Origin: Mycolicibacterium sp. CBMA 234
Lineage (GTDB): Bacteria; Actinomycetota; Actinomycetes; Mycobacteriales; Mycobacteriaceae
Length of the DNA stretch: 64,000 bases
Direction: 5' to 3'
NCBI RefSeq assembly: GCF_009729415.1
Contig: NZ_MPKW01000030.1
Span: 62,001 to 126,000 of the forward strand
Numbering within the stretch: the first letter of the stretch is position 1; every line of letters begins with the position of its first letter. A program made the translations under genes and the position numbers. The notes under the pieces were generated by a model. It was not told the origin of the DNA. It was given only the letters and a program-made list of their open reading frames with translations, and did no database searches. Below, piece by piece: positions 55,265 to 63,685 of this stretch.

Positions 55265-56809
55265 ATGCCCGGCAGGCGCCCTGCACGACCGACGACCCGG
55301 CGGTTCTCCAGCGTCGCGTCGGCCATCGCCGGCGCAATGGTCTGCGCGCTTATCGCGCTGACCGGCGTCCCCGGCGACGCCCCCAAGCAGATCAGCGTGG
55401 CGACGAGCTGCGTGGTCGTCAACCTGCCGACCACGATCGGCTTTGCCGACTCCGACATCTATGGCATGACCCCACAGGACGTGGCCCGGACCATCGCGTT
55501 GATGGCGAACACCAACGTCAGCACCATCCGGCTGATGATTCCGTGGGCCGGAGTCGAGGCGGTGCCGGGCGTGCTCGACTGGACCAACGTCGACAAGATC
55601 GTGAATGCCGCTGCGGCACAGAACATGTCGATCATCGGGTTCATCAACTCCACCCCCGCCTGGGCGGTATCGCCGGGCGGATTTCCGCTCAGCAGCCAGC
55701 CTGCGTCGGCGGATCAGTACGGCGAATTCGCCGCCAAGGTCGCAACCCGCTACAAGGGAAAGATCGGCGCCTACGAAATCTGGAACGAGCCCAATGCGGT
55801 GTTCTTCTACACTCCGGCACCGGACCCCACCGGCTACACCAACCTGCTGAAGGCGGCGTATCCCCGGATCAAGGCGGTTGATCCTGCGGTGACCGTCGTC
55901 GGTGGCGTCTTGGGCGCGGTGATCGACTGGGGTTCGTGGTCCATCAACCCGGTCCGCTTCGTGGCCGGGATGTACAGCGCGGGCGCCAAGGGCAATTTCG
56001 ACGCCCTCTCGTTCCACCCGTACCAGTACACCTTGAAATTCTCGGATGGCATAACGGTGGCGAATTCACCTGTGCTGCAACTGGTTCAGATGCGCCAGCT
56101 GATGATCAGCAACGGTGACGGCGACAAGAAGATCTGGGCCACCGAGTACGGGGAGCCCACGTCGTCCGTCAGCGAAGCGACCCAGACCGTGTATCTGAAG
56201 GACATGTACACCAAGTGGCAGGAGATGCCGTACACAGGCCCGTTGATGGTCTACACCACCCGCGACCGGCAGACCGGCAGTAACCAACCCGACGCCACCA
56301 TCGGTGTCTACCGCACCGACTGGTCCCCGAAGCCCGCGGCCGCCGATCTGCGTGCGGCGATCAGCGCCGGGGTACCGAAATCCCCCGAATTTCAGCGCTT
56401 TTCGCAGATCGTCGATCCAGCCCACGGCGAGGTGCTCAGCCCGGTGTTCCATGCCACCCCCAAGGTGTGGGCGCAGATACGAACCGTGAACACCCTGTTC
56501 GAGATGCCGAGCGGCTACGTGTCCTCGCCGCGCGCGGTCGGCGACGTCGCCCTAGTCCGCCAAGGGTTGCCCGCCGGACAATTCGCGAACGGCTTCCAGG
56601 ATTTCACCTCGGGCCAGCCGTTCCGGGTCTGGTGGTCACCGGAGACCGGAGCACACTGGGCCACCCAGGGTTTCGCGCAGGCGTGGAAGCCTCAGCTGGG
56701 TCTGGCTACCACCGACGAGCACTACGTCAGCGGTGGCAGCCGCGTGGACTTCCAGAACGGCTACATGACCTGGATACCGTGGGTCGGGTTCAAGATCTAC
56801 CCGAACTGA
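55265..56809 (+). CDS. Secreted glycoside hydrolase with LGFP-like repeats
   Basis: A 514-residue (beta/alpha)8-type hydrolase of clan A, resembling GH39/GH5 xylosidase- or PslG-like enzymes. An N-terminal hydrophobic segment (about 16-33) exports it. The acid/base is E175 in YEIWNEPN and the nucleophile E294 in WATEYGEP. The C-terminal about 95 residues look like LGFP repeats (LGLATTDEHYVSGG then DFQNGYMTWIP), which bind cell-wall glycans in mycolata. It follows the Wzy-like gene by about 70 bp and probably trims or releases the locus polymer, as PslG does in Pseudomonas (analogy). Confidence 0.85.
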   Translation: MPGRRPARPTTRRFSSVASAIAGAMVCALIALTGVPGDAPKQISVATSCVVVNLPTTIGFADSDIYGMTPQDVARTIALMANTNVSTIRLMIPWAGVEAVPGVLDWTNVDKIVNAAAAQNMSIIGFINSTPAWAVSPGGFPLSSQPASADQYGEFAAKVATRYKGKIGAYEIWNEPNAVFFYTPAPDPTGYTNLLKAAYPRIKAVDPAVTVVGGVLGAVIDWGSWSINPVRFVAGMYSAGAKGNFDALSFHPYQYTLKFSDGITVANSPVLQLVQMRQLMISNGDGDKKIWATEYGEPTSSVSEATQTVYLKDMYTKWQEMPYTGPLMVYTTRDRQTGSNQPDATIGVYRTDWSPKPAAADLRAAISAGVPKSPEFQRFSQIVDPAHGEVLSPVFHATPKVWAQIRTVNTLFEMPSGYVSSPRAVGDVALVRQGLPAGQFANGFQDFTSGQPFRVWWSPETGAHWATQGFAQAWKPQLGLATTDEHYVSGGSRVDFQNGYMTWIPWVGFKIYPN

Positions 56810-57954
56810 TCCGCCTCAGCGCCCCGCAACAGATCGGCCACGGCCCGATGCGGTGTCCGGTCCTGCCACCGTTGCCGATTGATCGCGTATAGCTGGTTCC
56901 CCAGCTCGGCGGCCGCCGAGACATCGGTGAGCAGCCGTCGGCACTCCGCGATGAAGGCGGCGTCGTCGTCGAGCGGCTGGATCCCGAAGATCGGCCCCAG
57001 CGAGCCGATGGCTGCGGAGGTGGCCACCGATGGCAGCCCGATCCGGAAGGTATCCAACAGCTTGACCCGCACTCCCCCGCCGGTGCTGATCGGCGCCATC
57101 AGGGCCCGGCAGGTACCCAGGAATGCCCCGAGATCGTCGACGAATCCCAGATCGCGCACCCCTGAGGGGTAGACGGGGTCGGCTGCGCCGGGTTTCTTGG
57201 CGCCGATCACGCAGAGTTCCGCACCGTCGATACCCGCCGAGATCTGCGGCCACAACTGCAGCGCCCGCAGGAATCCCTCCTGATTCGGCGGCCAGTCCCG
57301 GGTGCCCATGAACACCAGACGAGGCGGACTTTTCGCCACGTCGACCTGCTCGCCGGGCGGCATGGTGATGTCCATGAACCGGGCATCGCGAACCCCGTTG
57401 TCGCGGTAGTACTGCGCTTCCTCGGCGTCATAGGTGCCGATGCCGTCGGCCGCCCGTGCGACCCGCAGTTCGTCGCGGATCAGCCGCGGTTCCTCGACCC
57501 GACCGAGCGCGCCGCGGGACGCCCGCCAGACCAACGACTCACTGACGTTGGTGTTGACGACCAGCCGTTTGTGCCCGAAATGCTTACTGCGGAAAAAGGA
57601 TTCGGCCATGTAGCTGTGCTCGGCGACGAACACGTCGGCGGCACTGCGGTCGATGGCCCGGACCAACTCGTCGGTGTCGAACCGGATGTGCACCAAACTG
57701 CGCCGCAGCCGCAGGGAATCGATGAGCAGTCGATGCGGCCGGATCGCCGACTTGTGTACCCGCTCCAGCGGCAGCCCACCTGGAATCAGGTCGGCGGTCA
57801 CCGTGCCGGGTTCAGGCGACAATGCGGTGGCCGAGACGTCGAAGGTGTCAGCCGCCAGCTCCATGAGCATCCGGGCCAGCGCGATGTCACCGGTGTGTTC
57901 GAGCACCGGGTCTTTCGACAGGATGAACGCGACCTTGGGCCTGGGCGCCGTCAT
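56797..57954 (-). CDS. GT4-like glycosyltransferase
   Basis: A 385-residue GT-B glycosyltransferase. The C-terminal donor half shows LVFMGTRDWPPNQEGFLRAL, ELCVIGAKKPG, LGFVDDLGAFLGTCRALMAP and a GGGVRVKLLDTF block of the WsaF/GT4-like class. The ATG at 57954 overlaps the flippase stop (ATGA) and replaces the longer open frame to 58431, which lies inside the flippase. It is convergent with the glycoside hydrolase, overlapping by 13 bp. Confidence 0.85.
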   Translation of the reverse strand: MTAPRPKVAFILSKDPVLEHTGDIALARMLMELAADTFDVSATALSPEPGTVTADLIPGGLPLERVHKSAIRPHRLLIDSLRLRRSLVHIRFDTDELVRAIDRSAADVFVAEHSYMAESFFRSKHFGHKRLVVNTNVSESLVWRASRGALGRVEEPRLIRDELRVARAADGIGTYDAEEAQYYRDNGVRDARFMDITMPPGEQVDVAKSPPRLVFMGTRDWPPNQEGFLRALQLWPQISAGIDGAELCVIGAKKPGAADPVYPSGVRDLGFVDDLGAFLGTCRALMAPISTGGGVRVKLLDTFRIGLPSVATSAAIGSLGPIFGIQPLDDDAAFIAECRRLLTDVSAAAELGNQLYAINRQRWQDRTPHRAVADLLRGAEADQFG

Positions 57955-59138
57955 GATTCCCTCGTCTGTTCGGCTTCGACGAGCACCGGGCGCGGTCCGT
58001 AGACCGCCCAGCTGAACGCCGCCAGCATCAGGGCATCGGAGATGTTGGCGGCGATCGCAGCACCCACAGCACCGAACGGCGTCAGCGCTGCGACCAGGCC
58101 GAGCTTCACCGGCACCAGTCCGACCGCGACCGTGAGCCGGAAGAGATCGCGGCGCTGCGTGTAGAGGATGATCTGGAAGACGGAGATGACGATGCGCAGG
58201 GCGGCGAACCCGCCCATGATCATCATCGCCAACACCAACTGCGTGGCCGCCCCGGCGACGTACAGGCCGCCGCCGATGATCAGCATGAGAGTGCCGCCGA
58301 GCGCGGCGATCGCCAGCGTGTTGCGCAACGGCGGGCCGGCCGCGACGTCGCCGCCGCTCTCCCGCAGCGGCTCGTGATACGTCATGCCGAACGACGCACC
58401 GACGGCCGTTATCGCACCCGCCACCACCCACGCCAGTTGGTAGTAGCCCGCGGCCTTGGTATCGACCAGGGTGCCCAGCAGCAGCACGTCGCCGCCCAGA
58501 TAGAGCGCGGTGCCGAGCATCTCACCGGTGAGGGCGGCGATCAGCCGCGGCGGACCCGGCAGCGCCGGGCGATTGCCAATCGCCAGCTTCGCACCCCAGA
58601 TCAGCACCACCACGTAGGGCGTGCAGTACAGCAGCGTGGCCGGCGTCAACGTCGGGTGCTCCGCGGTATACAGGTAGATCGCCGCGCAGCCGGCGCTGGT
58701 GAACTGTCGCGCGCTGTCGATGCGGTACACCCGGTCCGGGTGGCCGTCCCGCGCGGACTGGCTCTTCACCACATTCAGGCCGATTTCGCCGCCGGCCACC
58801 ATCAGGCCGAAGCCGACGACGTAGTTGAAGTGGAACGCGCTCAGACCGGTGACAATCAGCCCGACCGAGACCAGGTACCGCATGGCGCGTTCCCGGCGGA
58901 AGTGCTCCTCGGATTCCCGGATGGCCCGGACCGCGAACGAGTTGTCGATGGTCGCGCCGATGATGCCGTTCAGCGCGGTCGCCATGCCGTACAGACCGTA
59001 TTCCTGAATGCCCAAGCGGTGCACCAGAATCAGCGTCCACAGCAAGCCCACGCCGCGGCCGCCGTAGGCCCAGATCAAGGCAATGAACGTCTTCGCCAGA
59101 TTACGGGTTGGCGCTTCGGGGGTAGTCAGGTCACACAC
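57951..59138 (-). CDS. Wzx-like polysaccharide flippase
   Basis: A 395-residue oligosaccharide flippase-like protein with about ten to twelve transmembrane helices (LAKTFIALIWAYGGRGVGLL at the start, then repeated hydrophobic segments). It would move lipid-linked repeat units across the plasma membrane for the Wzy-like enzyme. The GTG at 59138 overlaps the upstream glycosyltransferase stop by 8 bp and sits at the beginning of the hydrophobic fold; the open frame to 59345 lies inside that gene. Confidence 0.82.
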   Translation of the reverse strand: MCDLTTPEAPTRNLAKTFIALIWAYGGRGVGLLWTLILVHRLGIQEYGLYGMATALNGIIGATIDNSFAVRAIRESEEHFRRERAMRYLVSVGLIVTGLSAFHFNYVVGFGLMVAGGEIGLNVVKSQSARDGHPDRVYRIDSARQFTSAGCAAIYLYTAEHPTLTPATLLYCTPYVVVLIWGAKLAIGNRPALPGPPRLIAALTGEMLGTALYLGGDVLLLGTLVDTKAAGYYQLAWVVAGAITAVGASFGMTYHEPLRESGGDVAAGPPLRNTLAIAALGGTLMLIIGGGLYVAGAATQLVLAMMIMGGFAALRIVISVFQIILYTQRRDLFRLTVAVGLVPVKLGLVAALTPFGAVGAAIAANISDALMLAAFSWAVYGPRPVLVEAEQTRES

Positions 59139-60264
59139 TCGCAGATTCTCGGAACAACATGTCCGTCCACACCCGGCCGAAGGCCTCGGCGGTACGGGGC
59201 GCCGAACAGGCCGCGCGGTAGTCGTCGACGTGCCGACCGAACTCGGCGAGGCGCCGGTCGTCATTGACCAGCGCCGCGATCTCGGTGGCCAGTGCCTTCG
59301 CCAGCCGCTGCGGGTCGTCGTCGCCGATGCGGACGACGAGCGCACCGGAGCGCTCGTTCAGTTCAGCCAGGGCGCCGTAGTCGGTGCACACCACCGGCGT
59401 GCGGTAGGCCGTCGCGTGCGCGACGGAGCCCGAGGCCGGGTAGGTCTCGGCGTAGAAATGCCGCTTGCCGTACGGAATCACCACGGCCCGAATCGAATCG
59501 AAGAACGCGTCCTCGGCCGGACCGTCGACGCCGCCGACGATTTCCACGCCGGGAGCACTCGGCAGCGCCTCAGTGCCCCGGCCCGCCACACGAATCACGA
59601 TGTCGTCCGGCAATTCTCGCCGAATCCGAGCGATCTGCTCAAAGCCCTTGCCGCGGTACACATGCCCGAAAAAGCCCACTGCCTTCGGCCGCTCGGTCAG
59701 TGGGCGCAGCTGCGGCCGCTCGGACACGATGTGCGGGATGAAGGCGACGTCGGTGTGCGGGTAGGTCAGTTTGATGGACCGTCGGCCGATGTCGCTGAGC
59801 GCGAATAGGGTTCGGTGGCCGTTGACCATGCCTTCCACCCTTCGCGACACCGGACGCAACGGGTAGTGCAGCCCGTGCATCAGGACCTTGTTCGACGCCA
59901 CGAGCCGCGTCCGCGCGGGCCACCAGATCCCCTGCGGCGGGTCGTGCACCGTCGCCGTCACCGGCACCCCGCGCAGTCCCGCGATGGACCAAAACGCCGA
60001 CACCGCACCGGCAGCCAACTCGGCGTGCACCAGCACGCGGCCCGGCTGCCCGCCGGCAACCAGGTCCGCCACAGCCCGACGATGCCCCAACACCTGGGAC
60101 AGGCTCTCCGCGCCGGGGCCCAAGGTGCGGCGCTGGACGACCTCACCGAACAAGGGCTGCACCGCGTTGACGAAGTTCTCGGCGTAGTCACCGACCGCGG
60201 TCTGGCCTTCCGCCGGACCGATGTACACCAACCGGTAGTCCCGTAGATCCACCGGCATCAGCAA
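59131..60264 (-). CDS. GT4-like glycosyltransferase, tandem paralogue A
   Basis: A 377-residue GT-B glycosyltransferase. The acceptor half starts YRLVYIGPAEGQTAVGDYAEN; the donor half has KAVGFFGHVYRGKGFEQI, VRVAGRGTEALP and YGKRHFYAETYPASGSVAHA. It is a close paralogue of the gene at 60990, sharing long identical stretches, with the acyltransferase gene between them. It overlaps that gene by 7 bp. The sugar is unknown. Confidence 0.88.
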   Translation of the reverse strand: MLMPVDLRDYRLVYIGPAEGQTAVGDYAENFVNAVQPLFGEVVQRRTLGPGAESLSQVLGHRRAVADLVAGGQPGRVLVHAELAAGAVSAFWSIAGLRGVPVTATVHDPPQGIWWPARTRLVASNKVLMHGLHYPLRPVSRRVEGMVNGHRTLFALSDIGRRSIKLTYPHTDVAFIPHIVSERPQLRPLTERPKAVGFFGHVYRGKGFEQIARIRRELPDDIVIRVAGRGTEALPSAPGVEIVGGVDGPAEDAFFDSIRAVVIPYGKRHFYAETYPASGSVAHATAYRTPVVCTDYGALAELNERSGALVVRIGDDDPQRLAKALATEIAALVNDDRRLAEFGRHVDDYRAACSAPRTAEAFGRVWTDMLFRESASV

Positions 60265-60974
60265 AACAGGGGCCGGTACTTTGCGCTGTAGCCCAATGCA
60301 TCCGGGTTCCGCTTGGCGAACGGCTTGGCGGGGTTACCGCCCACCACATCGAGCGGGGCCACATCTTTGACCACCAGCGCCTGCGCGGCGACGACGGCGC
60401 CACGCCCGATCAGCGACGGCAGCACCATGGCCCGACTGGCGATCCAGGCGTAGTCCTCGATCACCGTCGGAATCGGGATCGGCAGGAAGTCGGGATGATT
60501 GATGTCGTGACCGCCGCCGAGCAGGTGCACGTCACTGGCGATGGTGACGTTGTCACCGATCCACAGGCCCGCGCGCGCGTCGAGGAGGCAGCGGAAACCG
60601 ATGGTCGTGCCATTGCCGATGGTCAGGAATTCGATGTCCAGGATGGTCGTGCCGCGCATGATGGTCGACCACTCACCGATGGTGGCGCCGAACAAGCGGA
60701 GGAAGCCCTGGCGGATCGCGTGCGACGGAATGTGGGTGATGAACATGTTGAACAGCAGCTCACCAATACGGTTGCGCGCCTTACGGCGAACACCCATGCT
60801 CTGCATCTTGTAGTGAGTGACGCGGCCGTCCTCACCGAGCTCCCATTCCGGGTCCGGTGGCATCTTCAGGGTCGGTGCCGCCGCCAGCTTGCGTGCCACA
60901 TCCGCCGGATCTGCCTTTGCCGGCTCGCCAATCACTCTGTTCGCTCCCGTCGTCCCAATTTCCGAGTTAACCAC
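60258..60974 (-). CDS. Left-handed beta-helix O-acyltransferase
   Basis: A 238-residue hexapeptide-repeat transferase like WcaF/galactoside acetyltransferase. The helix has repeats such as IGNGTTIGFRCLLDARAG, IGDNVTIASDVHLLGGGHD (His near the active site) and IGRGAVVAAQALVVKDV, ending VVGGNPAKPF. The GTG at 60974 gives an additional 60-residue N-terminal arm. It probably acetylates a sugar of the repeat unit in the cytoplasm. It sits between two paralogous glycosyltransferases. Confidence 0.9.
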   Translation of the reverse strand: MVNSEIGTTGANRVIGEPAKADPADVARKLAAAPTLKMPPDPEWELGEDGRVTHYKMQSMGVRRKARNRIGELLFNMFITHIPSHAIRQGFLRLFGATIGEWSTIMRGTTILDIEFLTIGNGTTIGFRCLLDARAGLWIGDNVTIASDVHLLGGGHDINHPDFLPIPIPTVIEDYAWIASRAMVLPSLIGRGAVVAAQALVVKDVAPLDVVGGNPAKPFAKRNPDALGYSAKYRPLFC

Positions 60975-60989
60975 AGTGCTGCGGCCTCG

Positions 60990-62114
60990 TCAGCGCAGCT
61001 GACCGCGACGCGCCAGCATCTCCGACCACTTCGCTGCGTAGGCCGCCGCGGTGTTCTCGGGAGACCGCGCTTGCCGCGTCCGGTCCGTGTTCCCCTCCAG
61101 CTCCTTGAGCCGCACGTCGTCGCCCAGCAGCGCCTCGATGGCCCCTGAGAAAGCTGCGGGCAGCACATTCGGATCGTCGGAGTCCATGGGCACGACGACC
61201 GCGCCGGTCTCCGTCCCGAACTCTGCCAATGAGCCGTAATCGGTGCACACCACCGGTGTGCGATAGGCCAAGGCATGCGCCGCGACTGACGACGCCGGGT
61301 AGGTCTCGGCGTAGAAATGTCGTTTGCCATACGGAATCACCACGGCCCGAACCGAATCGAAGAACGCGTCCTCGGCCGCACCGTCGACCGCGCCGACGAT
61401 CTCGACACCCGGACCGCCTGGCAGCGCCTCTGTGCCGCGACCCGCCACGCGAATGACGATGTCGTCCGGCAACTCTCGCCGGATCCGGGCGATCTGCTCA
61501 AAACCCTTGCCCCGATACACATGCCCGAAGAAGCCGATCGCCTTCGGCCGCTCGGTCACCGGGCGCACCCGGGGCCGCTCGCAGACCAGGTACGGCACGT
61601 AGGCCACGTCCGTGTTCGGGTAGGTGTCCCGGATGGACTGCTGCCCAACCTGACTGAGCGCGAACAGGGTTCGGTCGCCGTTCACCCAGCCCTCCAGCAT
61701 CCGCGACACCGGACGCAACGGGTAGTGAATCCCGTGCATGATCAGCTTGTGCTGGGATACGAACCGCGTGCGGCCGGGCCACCAAATGCCTTGCGGCGGA
61801 TCATGAACCGTCGCAGTGACCGGCACGTCGCGTAGTCCGGCGATGGACCAGAACGCCGTTATGGCACCGGCAGCCAGCTCGGCGTGCACCAGCACGCGGC
61901 CCGGCTGCCCGCCGGCAACCAGGTCAGCCACCGCACGACGGTGCCCCAGCACCTCCATGATGCTGTCGGAGCCCGGGCCCAACGTTCGGTGCTCGACCAG
62001 CTCGCCGACGTGCGGTCGCAGCGTCTCGATGAGATTCTCCGCGTAGTCACCCACGGCTGTCTCATGATTGGCCGGGCCGACGTACACCAACCGGTAGTCC
62101 TTGAGCGTGGTCAC
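60990..62114 (-). CDS. GT4-like glycosyltransferase, tandem paralogue B
   Basis: A 374-residue paralogue of the gene at 59131, with the same opening (KDYRLVYVGPANHETAVGDY), the same donor blocks (KAIGFFGHVYRGKGFEQI, VIPYGKRHFYAETYPASSVA) and a divergent C-terminal tail. It lies 15 bp before the acyltransferase gene and 20 bp after the first glycosyltransferase of the operon. It may add a related sugar, or the same sugar at a second place. Confidence 0.88.
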   Translation of the reverse strand: MTTLKDYRLVYVGPANHETAVGDYAENLIETLRPHVGELVEHRTLGPGSDSIMEVLGHRRAVADLVAGGQPGRVLVHAELAAGAITAFWSIAGLRDVPVTATVHDPPQGIWWPGRTRFVSQHKLIMHGIHYPLRPVSRMLEGWVNGDRTLFALSQVGQQSIRDTYPNTDVAYVPYLVCERPRVRPVTERPKAIGFFGHVYRGKGFEQIARIRRELPDDIVIRVAGRGTEALPGGPGVEIVGAVDGAAEDAFFDSVRAVVIPYGKRHFYAETYPASSVAAHALAYRTPVVCTDYGSLAEFGTETGAVVVPMDSDDPNVLPAAFSGAIEALLGDDVRLKELEGNTDRTRQARSPENTAAAYAAKWSEMLARRGQLR

Positions 62115-62134
62115 CGACGTTGCTCCTGTTCCCG

Positions 62135-63283
62135 CTAGTACCCGGCCAGCTTGTCGACTGCCTCGTGCAGTCGAGCGCTGAATGCGTCCTCAGTGAACTG
62201 GGCGACGTGGTGCCTGATCTTCTCTTGGTCCCATGCCCGCGACTCGAAGCGCTGGAGCGCCTCGCGCACCGAATCCGGTTGCGGCTCATCGAAATACAAT
62301 CCGGTGACGCCCTCGTCGATGGTGTCCAGGAAGCCGCCGAACCGCAGCGCGACGCTCGGCCGGCCCCACACTCCCGCCTCGATCGGGGTCAGACCGTAGT
62401 CCTCGTAGCTCGACGACAGCAGGGCCCGGCAGTTCTTGTAGAGCCAGGCCATCTGGCCGTCGGTGAGGTTGTGCAGCATGGTGACGTTGTCGGTCTTCAT
62501 CGCCCGCAGCCGGTCGGCCTCGGGGCCGTTGCCGACCACGACCAGCTGCCGGTCGCTGCCTGCGAAGGCCCGCACGATGACGTCGACGTTCTTGTACGGC
62601 AGCAGGCGGCACACGACGAGATAGAAACTGCCGTCCGGATCAGCGAGATCGACCTTGTCCTCGAGCTCGTCAACAGGTTCCACCGCGTACGACCGCGACA
62701 TGGCGACCGGCGCGAACATCACCTCGGCGTCGATGTCGTAAGCCTTCTTGACGTACCCGCTGATCATGGTCGAGATCGCGAGGTACTTGTCGGCAGCGAG
62801 GGCCTGCCGGCGGTCCCAGTCCAGCAAGCGGTTCTTGGTGAGCTTGAGGCCGAGGCGTTTGATCGGGTTGGCATGGTCCCCGAGGTAGGCCTCGGTCTGG
62901 TACAGCCAGCGCGCCGGGTTGTAGCAGTAGATGAGTTTCTTGCCGTTGGTGCGGAAGCCGTGCGACCAGCCACTGCAGCTGGCGAGCACGACGTCGGCGT
63001 CGATGTGCATCGACTCCGCGACTAGTGGGTAGATCGGCAGCGCGGCCCGGTGGTACTTGCGAGCCAGGCCGATCTTGTTCAGCGCGGAAACCCGGATGTC
63101 CAGGTCGGCGAACTCCGGATAGGTCAGCTCCGGGTCGTACAGCATTGTGTAGAGCGGGGCGTCCGGGAACGCCTTGGTCATCGAAAGGACAACTTTTTCA
63201 GCGCCGCCGAACTGGGTCAGGTAATCGTGGGCGAGGGCCACTTTGGGCCCGTCCACTCCGTCGTACTTGCGCGTCGAATGCAC
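62135..63283 (-). CDS. GT4-like (mannosyltransferase-type) glycosyltransferase
   Basis: A 382-residue glycosyltransferase with the opening KVALAHDYLTQFGGAEKVVL typical of a large GT4 group in polysaccharide loci. The middle has IYCYNPARWLYQTEAYLGD, and the donor half FYLVVCRLLPYKNVDVIVRAF and SSSYEDYGLTPIEAGVWGRP (EX7E-type segment). The GTG at 63283 follows AAGGGG. It is the first gene of the operon that runs to 56797. Mannose specificity is a family impression only. Confidence 0.88.
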   Translation of the reverse strand: MHSTRKYDGVDGPKVALAHDYLTQFGGAEKVVLSMTKAFPDAPLYTMLYDPELTYPEFADLDIRVSALNKIGLARKYHRAALPIYPLVAESMHIDADVVLASCSGWSHGFRTNGKKLIYCYNPARWLYQTEAYLGDHANPIKRLGLKLTKNRLLDWDRRQALAADKYLAISTMISGYVKKAYDIDAEVMFAPVAMSRSYAVEPVDELEDKVDLADPDGSFYLVVCRLLPYKNVDVIVRAFAGSDRQLVVVGNGPEADRLRAMKTDNVTMLHNLTDGQMAWLYKNCRALLSSSYEDYGLTPIEAGVWGRPSVALRFGGFLDTIDEGVTGLYFDEPQPDSVREALQRFESRAWDQEKIRHHVAQFTEDAFSARLHEAVDKLAGY

Positions 63284-63685
63284 TGTTGATATCCCCTTGC
63301 GCCGATCTGTCGATCGTTTCGCGGTCGTATGTCGTACACCCGAGAAGTGCGGGCACGCATATCGAACCGCAAACTAACGCAAATGACAAGCCAAATGCCC
63401 TGAGCAGGCCAAAAGCGGCAGAGTAGGCGTGTCTACCCCGTCACCCAGCTAAGCCGCCCATCGAGTCCGGAACACTCCAGAAACTGCACGCCAGAGGCCT
63501 ATTCGCCGCACCGACGAACGGTCGACACCAGGCAATATCCGCATTCTGGCAAATCGCTGAACACGGCGCCGATCACCGGCAGATCCGCAGATCCCGCAAT
63601 GCGCACTCCGGCGGCCGCGCGCCGGCTCCGCACGTTGCAGGCGCAGCGTTTATTGACCATCCAGCAAACAGATTGGGGGACTAGA
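63284..63685. other. Intergenic region upstream of the glycosyltransferase operon
   Basis: About 400 bp with no credible open frame on either strand. It should contain the promoter of the operon starting at 63283 and the end of the partial methyltransferase gene. No clear terminator hairpin was seen. Confidence 0.5.
63361..63389 (-). promoter_or_regulatory. Weak promoter candidate for the glycosyltransferase operon
   Basis: TTGTCA and TTCGAT on the minus strand with a 17-nt spacer, about 78 bp before the GTG at 63283. The -35 is one base from consensus but the -10 is poor. Confidence 0.25.
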
